Shown piece by piece: positions 33,543 to 42,641 of a DNA stretch of 64,000 nucleotides (positions within the stretch are counted from its first letter, which is position 1; each line of letters opens with the position of its first letter). Position numbers and translations under genes: made by a program. The stretch is from the NCBI RefSeq assembly GCF_022374935.2, contig NZ_CP092430.2, forward strand, positions 3,472,001-3,536,000, written 5' to 3'. This DNA is from Mycolicibacter virginiensis. GTDB lineage: Bacteria; Actinomycetota; Actinomycetes; Mycobacteriales; Mycobacteriaceae. The notes below the pieces were generated by a model. That model was not told the origin of the DNA. It saw only the letters and a program-made list of their open reading frames with translations, and searched no databases.

Positions 33543-34756
33543 CACGCCGCCGCCGCTTCGGTCGCGCGATAGTGCGCCAGGATCTTCGCGCGCCGCCGCG
33601 GCGAGATGTTGACCCGGGTGATATCGCCGTCGTAGTGCGCCAGCACCCGGTGGTCCATCAGCCTGCGCCACAGCGGCGGGAAGTAGGTGAGCCCGATCAG
33701 CGACGCGTACCCGCTGGGCAGGTTGGGGGCCCCAGCCATGCTGCGCAGCGTTTGGTAGCGCCGGGTGGGGTTGGCGTGGTGGTCGCTGTGCCGCTGCAAG
33801 TGGTAGAGGAACAGGTTGGTCACCAGATGGTCGGAGTTCCAACTGTGTTCGGCGGTGCAGCGCTCGTAGCGACCGTTGGCACGGGTCTGACGCAGCAGAC
33901 CGTAGTGCTCGATGTAGTTCACCGACTCCAGCAGGGAGAACCCGTAGACGGCCTGAATTACGACGAACGGGATGAGCGCCAGGCCGAACACCGCGATCAG
34001 CACTCCCCAGAGCACCACCGACATCAGCCAGGCATTGAGCACGTCGTTGGACAGCCGCCACGGCCCCTTACTCAGCCGGTGTAGCCGCGCGGCCTCCAGC
34101 TGCCAGGCCGAGCGCAGGCCACCGAAAACAGTGCGCGGCAGGAACTCCCAGAAGGTCTCGCCGAATCGTCCCGATGCAGGGTCGTCCGGCGTCGCCACCC
34201 GTACGTGGTGGCCGCGGTTGTGCTCAATGTAGAAGTGCCCGTAGCAGACCTGCGCCAAGGTGATCTTGGACAGCCAGCGTTCGAGCCGATCCTTCTTGTG
34301 CCCCAGCTCGTGCGCGGTATTGATGCCGACCCCACCCAGGGTGCCCACCGACAGCGCCAGGCCGATCTTGGCGAACCAGCTGAGAGACCCCTCGACTCCC
34401 AGCCAGCTCAGATCGGTGGCGGTGAACAGGTAGGCACCCAGGACAAGGCTGGCGTACTGGCACGGGATGTAGGCGTAGGTGCAGTAGCGGTAGTACCGGT
34501 CGTTCTCCAACTGCTCCATCACCTCGTCGGGCGGGTTCTGCCCGTCGGCGCCGAACCGCAGATCCAGCGCCGGCAGCAGGACGTAGACCAGGATCGGCCC
34601 GATCCAGAACGGCAGTTGCGCGGCCAGATGCCAGCCGAACCGGTTCATCGCCCAGACGAACGGCAGCATCGTGAACATCGCAGTCGGGGCGATCAGGCCC
34701 ATCAGCCAGAGGTATCGCTTCTTGTCCCGCCACACCGCTGTGGTCTGGATGCTCAT
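33542..34756 (-). CDS. alkB: Alkane 1-monooxygenase
   Basis: Integral membrane di-iron enzyme that oxidises the terminal methyl of medium-chain alkanes. The eight-histidine set is seen in HELGH, HNRGHH, the NYIEHYGL signature and LQRHSDHH. About six membrane helices are evident. ATG at 34756 has an AGGAGG site close upstream and gives 404 residues; an ATG eight codons earlier has none. It heads the alkB-rubB-tetR operon, each junction overlapping by four bases. Confidence 0.95.
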   Translation of the reverse strand: MSIQTTAVWRDKKRYLWLMGLIAPTAMFTMLPFVWAMNRFGWHLAAQLPFWIGPILVYVLLPALDLRFGADGQNPPDEVMEQLENDRYYRYCTYAYIPCQYASLVLGAYLFTATDLSWLGVEGSLSWFAKIGLALSVGTLGGVGINTAHELGHKKDRLERWLSKITLAQVCYGHFYIEHNRGHHVRVATPDDPASGRFGETFWEFLPRTVFGGLRSAWQLEAARLHRLSKGPWRLSNDVLNAWLMSVVLWGVLIAVFGLALIPFVVIQAVYGFSLLESVNYIEHYGLLRQTRANGRYERCTAEHSWNSDHLVTNLFLYHLQRHSDHHANPTRRYQTLRSMAGAPNLPSGYASLIGLTYFPPLWRRLMDHRVLAHYDGDITRVNISPRRRAKILAHYRATEAAAA

Positions 34757-34820
34757 CCACGCCCCTCCTTGTGAGTTCAACCACCGTTGCGGTTGGACAT
34801 TACCTCTCGATTCGTCGGCC

Positions 34821-34850
34821 GTCTAGACAATAGATGGGTATTTGTACAAA
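34821..34850. promoter_or_regulatory. Candidate operator of the alkB operon
   Basis: Two perfect small palindromes, GTCTAGAC (34821-34828) and TTTGTACAAA (34841-34850), flank a TATTGT that could be a -10 box on the minus strand. They are 65-94 bases before the alkB ATG. The TetR protein of the operon is the obvious candidate to bind here. Confidence 0.45.
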
Positions 34851-34910
34851 CGGGATAGCCCGCCACGTCCCCCGGAATCCGTATAACTTGAGTGCACAAC
34901 GCACTCAGGG

Positions 34911-36494
34911 ATGGGCACGACCGCGATGACGACTGCAGGTTCGGGCGCAGGCGCGCGGCCGCGTACCACTGTCCGCGTTCGCGACTACGCGGCCGGACTG
35001 GCCTTCGCCCACCTGCTGACCAGCGCCGAGGCGATCGCGGTGGTGGTCTCGCTCAACGGTGAAACACCACTCACCGACTCCACCTTGCTGTCGGTGCCGA
35101 ACCTGGTGCTGGTGGCGGTACTGGTAACGCTGGGGACGCTGTCCGTCGTCGCCGCGGGCAGTGCCAGCATCGCGCCGTCCGTGCGCTGGTACACCGCAGG
35201 AGCGCCGCCCGACCGCAGTCAACGGCGCTCGGCCATCAACATCCTGCGCCGGCAGTCAGTGATCGTGCTCGGCACGTGGCTGATCGGCGGGGCGATCGGC
35301 ATGGCCGCGATCCACTCCCACAACATGGGACTGATCGTGCTGCTTGGCACGATCATCGTGTTCGGGGGCACCGCATCGCTGAGTACCAGCATGTTGTTCA
35401 CCCAACGCACCTTCCGGCCGATCGTGGCCGCGGCCTGGCAGGGGTCCGACGTCCGCGCGACCGCCCCCGGAGTACTGGCCCGCCTGGTGACCATGTGGTT
35501 CATCACCTGTGCAATGCCTTCGGCGGCCATCATCGCGCTCATCGTCTGCCGGCAGATGGGCTGGATCATCGACCCGGAATCGTCGGTGGAGATCCCGGTG
35601 CTGGTGCTGTGTGTGGTGGCGGTGCTGTTGGGGGTGCGCGCCATGATCCTGGTGTCCCGATCGATCTCCGACCCGGTCGGCGAAGTCGTCAACGCGATGG
35701 CCCGGGTCGAGCGTGGCGAGATGACCACGTCGGTCGGCGTCTACGAACAGTCCGAGATCGGGCGGCTGCAAACCGGATTCAACCGCATGGTGGCCGGTCT
35801 CGCCGAACGCGACAGGCTCCAGGACCTGTTCGGTCGCCACGTCGGCTCCGATGTCGCCCGGCTGGCCGTCGAACAGGATCTCGCGCTCTCCGGCTCGGTC
35901 CAAGAGGCGGCGATCTTGTTCATCGACCTGGTGGGCTCCACCGAACTGGCGGCCACCCATCCGCCCGACGAGGTCGCCGGCGTGCTCAACGACTTCTTCC
36001 GCATCGTGGTGGACGCCGTCGACGCACAGCGCGGTTCGATCAACAAGTTTCAAGGCGATGCGGCACTGGCGGTGTTCGGCGCTCCGGTCCCCTCCGTTCA
36101 CGCGGCCGCGGCGGCGCTTGCCACTGCTCGCAGCCTGATCGCCCGGCTTCGCCGGCTGCCGTTGGTGGACTTCGGGATCGGAGTCTCGGCAGGCCCGGTG
36201 TTCGCCGGCAACATCGGCAGCGAAAACCGTTACGAGTACACCGTGGTCGGCGACGCCGTCAACGAGGCCGCGCGGCTGGCCGACCGCGCCAAAGCCGTCA
36301 CGGCCCGGGTGTTGTGTTCGGCGACCGCACTGGAACGCGCCGACCAGGACGAGCGGGCACGCTGGGCGCACTACGGTTCGGCGACGTTGCGCGGCCGCAC
36401 GCGGCCTACCGAAATGTCGATGCCGATCATCGAGCCCGCGACCTGGGGTGCCCCGGCTGCTGGGCACGTGCCAGACTCCGAGCATGGCTTATGA
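34911..36494 (+). CDS. Membrane adenylate/guanylate cyclase, class III, with HAMP domain
   Basis: A 527-residue cyclase of the Rv1318c/Rv1319c/Rv3645 type. About six membrane helices occupy residues 30-250, then a HAMP linker (SISDPVGEVVNAMARVERGE), then a class III catalytic domain with metal-binding Asp in ILFIDLVGSTELA, substrate Lys in NKFQGDAAL and YTVVGDAVNEAARL with the transition-state region. It makes cAMP or cGMP in response to an unknown membrane signal. It is divergent from alkB. The next gene overlaps its end by 11 bases, so the four genes to 38.57 kb may form an operon. Confidence 0.9.
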   Translation: MGTTAMTTAGSGAGARPRTTVRVRDYAAGLAFAHLLTSAEAIAVVVSLNGETPLTDSTLLSVPNLVLVAVLVTLGTLSVVAAGSASIAPSVRWYTAGAPPDRSQRRSAINILRRQSVIVLGTWLIGGAIGMAAIHSHNMGLIVLLGTIIVFGGTASLSTSMLFTQRTFRPIVAAAWQGSDVRATAPGVLARLVTMWFITCAMPSAAIIALIVCRQMGWIIDPESSVEIPVLVLCVVAVLLGVRAMILVSRSISDPVGEVVNAMARVERGEMTTSVGVYEQSEIGRLQTGFNRMVAGLAERDRLQDLFGRHVGSDVARLAVEQDLALSGSVQEAAILFIDLVGSTELAATHPPDEVAGVLNDFFRIVVDAVDAQRGSINKFQGDAALAVFGAPVPSVHAAAAALATARSLIARLRRLPLVDFGIGVSAGPVFAGNIGSENRYEYTVVGDAVNEAARLADRAKAVTARVLCSATALERADQDERARWAHYGSATLRGRTRPTEMSMPIIEPATWGAPAAGHVPDSEHGL

Positions 36495-37404
36495 CATCGC
36501 CCGTCCTCAGATGGAGGGGAACATCGCCGTCGGCGAGGACCGTCAGCTCGGCTTCGCCGAATTCGGTGCCCCGCAGGGCCGGGCGATGTTCTGGCTGCAT
36601 GGCACACCCGGCGCCCGCCGGCAGATTCCCGTCGAGGCGCGGCTGTATGCCACCGAAGCCAACATCCGCCTGATCGGGGTGGACCGGCCCGGCATCGGTT
36701 CCTCGACCCCTTTCCAGTACGAGACGGTGTCTCAGTTCGCCGACGACCTGCGCACCGTTGCCGACACGCTCGGCATCGACAAGATGGCGGTCATCGGACT
36801 CTCCGGTGGCGGCCCCTACACGCTGGCGTGCGCGGCGGCCATGCCCAAGCGGGTGGTGGCGGCCGGCGTGCTGGGCGGCGTCGCCCCGGCGGTAGGCCCC
36901 GAGGCCATCGACAGCAACCTGATGCGGCTGGCCCGACTCGCCGAGCCGGTACTCGACCACGCCGGGCGACCGATCAGCGTGCTGGCCGCCGGACTGATCC
37001 GCATGATCCGGCCGGTTGCCTCGCCGGCGCTGGAACTCTACGCACGGCTCTCCCCCGAGGGCGACCGCGAGATGCTGTCTCGCCCGGAGTTCAAGGCCAT
37101 GTTCCTCGATGACCTGCTCAACGGTTCCCGCAAGCAGCTCGCCGCGCCGATCGCCGATGCCGTCCTGTTCGCCCGCCCCTGGGGCTTCCGGCTTGCCGAC
37201 ATCAAGGTGCCGGTGCACTGGTGGCACGGCGACGCCGACCACATCGTCCCGTTCTCGCACGGCAAGCACGCGGTGGCGCTACTTCCCGACGCCCGACTCT
37301 ACCCGATTCCCGGGGAGAGCCACCTGGCCGGATTGGGCCGTGCCGAAGAGATTCTGCGCACCCTGCTGCAGGCCTGGGACGAAGCGGGCGAGCCGACGTC
37401 ATGA
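36484..37404 (+). CDS. Alpha/beta hydrolase
   Basis: A 306-residue alpha/beta hydrolase. The oxyanion region is WLHGTPG, the nucleophile elbow is GLSGGGP, and acid/His residues fit HGDADHIVPF and GESHLAGL near the end. ATG at 36484 starts MAYDIARPQM and overlaps the cyclase end by 11 bases; its own stop overlaps the next gene (ATGA). The substrate is not known. Confidence 0.82.
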   Translation: MAYDIARPQMEGNIAVGEDRQLGFAEFGAPQGRAMFWLHGTPGARRQIPVEARLYATEANIRLIGVDRPGIGSSTPFQYETVSQFADDLRTVADTLGIDKMAVIGLSGGGPYTLACAAAMPKRVVAAGVLGGVAPAVGPEAIDSNLMRLARLAEPVLDHAGRPISVLAAGLIRMIRPVASPALELYARLSPEGDREMLSRPEFKAMFLDDLLNGSRKQLAAPIADAVLFARPWGFRLADIKVPVHWWHGDADHIVPFSHGKHAVALLPDARLYPIPGESHLAGLGRAEEILRTLLQAWDEAGEPTS

Positions 37405-37796
37405 CCGCGCCGCAATCGATCCGGGAGTTGTTCGACCAACTCGGTCTGCAGGAGGTGCCGTCGGCCGACGGCACCTTGACACTGCAGATGCCGGTCGATG
37501 AACGGGTGGTCAACACCTCCGGCGGGCTGCAGGGCGGATTGATCGCCACCATGGCCGACGTGGCGGCCGGACAGCTCGCGGCGCGTAGCACGCAGTTCGG
37601 CAACGGCATTGCCACAACGGATCTGTTCATCCGCTACCTTCGGCCGATCAAGGTCGGGCCGGCCCGGGCCGTCGCGTCCATCCTGCGCACCGGCCGGCGT
37701 TCGGTGGTGGCCCAGGTCGACATCTACCGGGGCGACGACGATCAGCTGGCCGCCACCGCGACGGTGAACTTCGCCGCCATCGAGCTGCCTGGCTGA
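37401..37796 (+). CDS. PaaI/YdiI-type hotdog thioesterase
   Basis: A 131-residue hotdog-fold protein. VNTSGGLQGGLIATMADVAAG is close to the PaaI active-site helix motif (HGG replaced by QGG), and TTDLFIRYLRPIKVGPARA is the usual second strand. It would hydrolyse an acyl- or aryl-CoA. The ATG overlaps the upstream hydrolase stop by four bases. The substrate is not predictable. Confidence 0.8.
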   Translation: MTAPQSIRELFDQLGLQEVPSADGTLTLQMPVDERVVNTSGGLQGGLIATMADVAAGQLAARSTQFGNGIATTDLFIRYLRPIKVGPARAVASILRTGRRSVVAQVDIYRGDDDQLAATATVNFAAIELPG

Positions 37797-37804
37797 ACTC
37801 GCCC

Positions 37805-38569
37805 ATGTCGGTAGTGCTGGTGCACGGCAACCCGGAATCGGATGCGATCTGGGACCCACTGGTCGATGCCCTTGACCGTCGAGATGTCGTACGGCTGTCA
37901 CCGCCGGGATTCGGTGCCCCACTGCCGCAACACTTCTCAGCGAGCTACCTGGCCTACCGCGACTGGCTCGAAAGTGAGCTCGAAGCCCTCGGCGGCCCCG
38001 ATGAGCCGATCGACCTTGTCGGGCACGACTGGGGCGGCGTCCATGTCGTCAATCTGGCGATGCACCGCCCCGACCTGGTGCGCAGCTGGACCACCGACAT
38101 CATCGGCGTGTTCGACCCGGACTACGTCTGGCCCGAGACCGCCCAAATCTGGCGGACCCCCGGAAAGGGCGAGCGGCTGGTCGCGAACATGCTCGGCGGG
38201 ACAGTGGAAGACCGAACCGCACTGTGGTCGGCCACCCTGCCGACAGACATCGCCAAGTCGATGGCGCAGGCACAGGGCCCGGAGATGGGACGAGCAACCC
38301 TGCTGCTGTATCGCTCGGTGGAAGGCCCCGGCGCGATGGCGCAGACCGGCGGTGGGCTGGAGCGCGCGCGTGCCCGTCCGGGCCTTTCCCTGCTGGCCAC
38401 CGGCGACCCCTATGTCGGATCCGAGGAGATCCGGCGACGCGCGGCGCAGCAGGCCGGCGCGCATACCGAAGTGCTCGACGGGCTTGGCCACTGGTGGATG
38501 ACCCAGGATCCGGTGCGCGGCGCGGCGGCCCTGACATCCTTCTGGGAATCCGTCACCGAATCCCAGTGA
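37805..38569 (+). CDS. Alpha/beta hydrolase, GHDWGG type
   Basis: A 254-residue alpha/beta hydrolase. The elbow VGHDWGG has Asp as the likely nucleophile, as in epoxide hydrolases and haloalkane dehalogenases. The oxyanion segment is LVHGNPES, and the terminal His is in LDGLGHWW. ATG at 37805 follows the thioesterase by eight bases. It may finish a four-gene unit starting with the cyclase. The substrate is not known. Confidence 0.8.
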   Translation: MSVVLVHGNPESDAIWDPLVDALDRRDVVRLSPPGFGAPLPQHFSASYLAYRDWLESELEALGGPDEPIDLVGHDWGGVHVVNLAMHRPDLVRSWTTDIIGVFDPDYVWPETAQIWRTPGKGERLVANMLGGTVEDRTALWSATLPTDIAKSMAQAQGPEMGRATLLLYRSVEGPGAMAQTGGGLERARARPGLSLLATGDPYVGSEEIRRRAAQQAGAHTEVLDGLGHWWMTQDPVRGAAALTSFWESVTESQ

Positions 38570-38571
38570 CT

Positions 38572-38707
38572 CAGTTCGGCGTGGACAGCGCCGAACAGCA
38601 CTCCCCTCAACCGGTTTTGGCCGGTGCCGAGGGCGGTGTCGATCGCACCCAAGACCTGGCTTCCTGGACTCACGCCCCGTAGCGCGCGGGAGTCGCCGAA
38701 CGTGCGC
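38572..38707 (-). pseudogene. Internally deleted copy of the csb1/cas7-like gene
   Basis: On the minus strand the segment reads SRALRGVSPGSQVLGAID then TALGTGQNRLRGVLFGAV, clearly matching SPGSLIFGAIDAALGTGQ in the intact gene about 2.5 kb away. Its far end repeats the stop-codon region of that gene (plus strand CAGTTCGGCGTGGACAGC at 38573 versus CAGTTCGGCGTGGTCAGC at 40620). So the start, the middle and most of the end are missing. It is a deletion derivative of a second csb1 copy and not a functional gene. Confidence 0.7.
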
Positions 38708-38725
38708 GGGGCACTCCCTCACCGC

Positions 38726-38757
38726 TTATTGACAATGATTTTCATTATCGATAAGTT
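38726..38757 (+). promoter_or_regulatory. Zur/FurB-type box overlapping a sigma-A promoter
   Basis: A 29-base imperfect palindrome (38726-38754) pairs at 11 of 14 arm positions and centres on AATGATTTTCATT, close to the mycobacterial Zur operator core. It covers a promoter: perfect -35 TTGACA at 38729-38734, a 17-base spacer and TAAGTT at 38752-38757 as -10. Binding would block RNA polymerase. The transcript would start near 38764 and run to the PGRS gene about 200 bases on. Confidence 0.75.
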
Positions 38758-38963
38758 CTTGCACAGGTTGCTCGAAGCGTTCGAAGGACAACACCCTGAT
38801 CTGGCGCCCCCGCGCCCAGCACATGCCGCTCGCAGTCAATGAACGCTTCTTTCGGCCGCCCGTACGAGAACCCGCCAACGTCGTCACAGACCGGCAGCCC
38901 ATCGACCGCCGCCGAAAAGATGACTGATTTGGCTTCGGATACAACGCAAATGAAGGAGTACAC
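38758..38963 (+). other. Long 5' leader of the Zur-type transcript
   Basis: About 200 bases lie between the predicted transcript start and the PGRS ATG. It holds one small frame, 38823-38927 (34 residues, starting MPLAVNERFFRPPVREPANV), with no clear ribosome-binding site and no recognised family. AAGGAG at 38953-38958 serves the main gene. With the csb1 remnant and the promoter this accounts for the whole 394-base gap after the hydrolase. Confidence 0.5.
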
Positions 38964-40508
<1,545 letters not shown>

Positions 40509-40529
40509 CAACAGAAAAGAAGCAACGCG

Positions 40530-40565
40530 CAAGCGCTCGGCTGGGATGTCTCAGCCGAGCGCTTG
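40530..40565. terminator. Hairpin after the PGRS gene
   Basis: Perfect 14-base arms CAAGCGCTCGGCTG (40530-40543) and CAGCCGAGCGCTTG (40552-40565) around GGATGTCT. It is 21 bases after the stop codon and between converging genes, so it probably ends transcription of both. No long U-tract follows. Confidence 0.75.
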
Positions 40566-40619
40566 CCTCTCTGACACCTGTGTCGGTACCCGGGTTCTTC
40601 GGAGCCGGGCCGGCCCGCG

Positions 40620-41693
40620 TCAGTTCGGCGTGGTCAGCCGACTCTCGATGAAGTGCGGCAACCGAAACCGCCGAGGCGCATGCACGACCGGTGTGTCCTG
40701 CGGCGCTCCGCCGTTCTGGGCGGCGGTGTAGGCCGCGGAGTTACCGGTGACATGCAGCACCTGGCCACGCCAGGTGATGTCGGCCTCCCGGTAGGCCTCC
40801 ACCAGAGCCCGCTCCAGCAGCTCGTCGGCCTCGGCGATCGACAACGCGGCCAAATCGACGAACTCCCCATCGCGGGCATCGAGTTTGAGCATCGTGGGGC
40901 CGGCTTCCACCAGGTCGCAGTTGGCCCGGATGCTCAGTTCGGCGTTGGAACGCGCCAACCCGGCCAGTGCGTAGGCGGCCAGCAGGACGCGGCCCGCCTC
41001 ATCGCCGGCCGGACCGCAGTCGAACCGCAGCTGCCGCAGCGCGGCGAAGCTGAGCACCTGGGTGCGAATAATCCGGCTGCAGCACACGCCGGTGTCGGAC
41101 ACCGCACGGGGATCCGCCGATGCACCGTCGACGAGTACGCCGATGATCTCACCGGACAGCACGCCGCGGAAACGGCTTTGGCCGGTGCCCAGGGCGGCGT
41201 CGATCGCACCGAAGATCAGACTGCCGGGGCTCAGCTCCAGCAGCGCGCGAGCGTTGTCCGGTGTGCTTTCGCGGGCCACTCGGTAGGCCGGGTGCGCGAT
41301 CGCGGGCTTGCCGTCGATGGAGCCAGTGAGAAAGTGCCCGTCGAAAATGCGTTGCGGCAGTTCGAGATCGGAGTAGACCAACCGGCCGCCCTCGTAGGAG
41401 ACCTCCATCCGCGGGACCCGGCTCAGCAACGGATGCTGAGCGTGGATGCCCTGCAGGATCGCCGCTTCCACGCGCTGGACCTGGCTCTGATTGTCATCGA
41501 TGAGCACCGTCGCCGTCGGTTCCCCGTCGATCAACCGGGTCTCGACGGCCGACGCTGAACGCCCGGCGCGAGGAGCCGGGCTGACCGCGGCGTGCGGGCC
41601 CCCGGCCGGCGCCAGCTCGGTGGACACGGTCAGGGTGCTGCCGCCGCCGGCCTGGCAGGCGGCGACAAGCTGCGGAAAGGAAAGTTGGGACAA
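40620..41693 (-). CDS. Orphan Csb1/Cas7-like protein (type I-G/I-U CRISPR family)
   Basis: A 357-residue protein resembling the Csb1 (GSU0053) backbone subunit of type I-G (old I-U) Cascade. Family landmarks in order: LIDDNQSQVQRVE (residues 64-76; family LIDSxQSQxNRxE), ELPQRIFDGH (111-120), SPGSLIFGAID (155-165) and RFRGVLSGEIIG (174-185), then a helical C-terminus with ANCDLV. No csb2, csb3, cas3, cas1/2 or repeat array is nearby. Start is TTG 41693 with AGAAAGG nine bases upstream; a TTG at 41702 overlaps the CDF gene stop (TTGA) but sits too close to that site. Coupling to the CDF gene is likely. Function outside CRISPR is unknown. Confidence 0.7.
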   Translation of the reverse strand: MSQLSFPQLVAACQAGGGSTLTVSTELAPAGGPHAAVSPAPRAGRSASAVETRLIDGEPTATVLIDDNQSQVQRVEAAILQGIHAQHPLLSRVPRMEVSYEGGRLVYSDLELPQRIFDGHFLTGSIDGKPAIAHPAYRVARESTPDNARALLELSPGSLIFGAIDAALGTGQSRFRGVLSGEIIGVLVDGASADPRAVSDTGVCCSRIIRTQVLSFAALRQLRFDCGPAGDEAGRVLLAAYALAGLARSNAELSIRANCDLVEAGPTMLKLDARDGEFVDLAALSIAEADELLERALVEAYREADITWRGQVLHVTGNSAAYTAAQNGGAPQDTPVVHAPRRFRLPHFIESRLTTPN

Positions 41694-41698
41694 AGCGA

Positions 41699-42640
41699 TC
41701 AACCTTTCTGGTCCACCGAGTGTGGCACAGGCGTCCGGTCCAGGTCCGGCTCGAGATAGATCACCAGCGCCGTGGGCACAGCCGCGCGAATATTGGCTTC
41801 GGCGGCATCGATGGTGGCCGCGACGCCGGCCAGGTCGAGGCTCGGAACCACGGCGATCTTGGCCCCCACCAGCATCTCGTCCGGGCCCAGGTACTGGGTG
41901 CGGATGTGGATCAGGCGGGTGACGTTCTCGGTTCCCTCCAGCGCCGCACGAATGGCCTTGTCCTCGGCGGCGGTGGCGCCCTCGCCGATCAGCAGGCTGT
42001 GCATCTCCACCATCAGGAAGACGGCGACCACCCCCAGCAGCGCACTGATGCCCAGGGTTGCCACGCCGTCCCACACCGGGTTTCCGGTGACCACGCTCAG
42101 CCCGACCCCGATCAGTGCCAGTGCCAAGCCGATCAGCGCCGCGGTGTCCTCGAGCAGGACCACCGGCAGCTCCGGATTGCGCGAGGTGCGCAGGAACCGC
42201 CACCAGCTGCCCTCGCCCTTGAGCGGGCGCGATTCGCGTACTGCGGTGCGAAAACTGTAGGTCTCCAAGCCGATAGCCACCAGCAGGATCGCGATCGCCA
42301 CCAGCGGCGAACTCAGCTCGACCGGATGGCGCACCTTCTCGTAGCCCTCGTACAGGGCGAACATCGAGCCCAGGCTGAACAGCACCAGCGCCACCACGAA
42401 CGACCAGAAGTAGCGGCTGCGGCCGTGCCCGAAGGGATGCAACGCGTCGGGCGCCTTGGCGGCGGCGCGCTGGCCGAACAGCAGCAGTGCCTGGTTGGAG
42501 GTGTCGACCACCGAGTGCACGGCCTCGGCGAGCATGGCGGCGCTACCGGTGATCACGTAGCCGGTGAACTTCGCCACCGCGATCCCGCCGTTGGCCGCCA
42601 AGGCCGCGACGATGGCCTTGGTACTACCCGAGGACGACAC
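41699..42640 (-). CDS. Cation diffusion facilitator family transporter
   Basis: A 313-residue CDF antiporter that exports a divalent metal in exchange for protons. The first metal pair is HSVVD in the second helix (AEAVHSVVDTSNQ), the second is EDTAALIG, so the second site has Glu-Asp in place of the zinc-type His/Asp-xxx-Asp. Four to six helices and a cytoplasmic dimer domain follow. GTG at 42640 is the start. The stop overlaps a possible start of the Csb1-like gene, and manA is just upstream on the same strand. Which metal it moves (Zn, Fe, Mn) is not decided. Confidence 0.85.
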   Translation of the reverse strand: MSSSGSTKAIVAALAANGGIAVAKFTGYVITGSAAMLAEAVHSVVDTSNQALLLFGQRAAAKAPDALHPFGHGRSRYFWSFVVALVLFSLGSMFALYEGYEKVRHPVELSSPLVAIAILLVAIGLETYSFRTAVRESRPLKGEGSWWRFLRTSRNPELPVVLLEDTAALIGLALALIGVGLSVVTGNPVWDGVATLGISALLGVVAVFLMVEMHSLLIGEGATAAEDKAIRAALEGTENVTRLIHIRTQYLGPDEMLVGAKIAVVPSLDLAGVAATIDAAEANIRAAVPTALVIYLEPDLDRTPVPHSVDQKG

Positions 42641-42641
42641 T

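Noticed and set aside
38735..38842. 36-codon frame MIFIIDKFLHRLLEAF starting inside the Zur-type box
   Set aside because: Its ATG is upstream of the predicted transcript start and has no ribosome-binding site.
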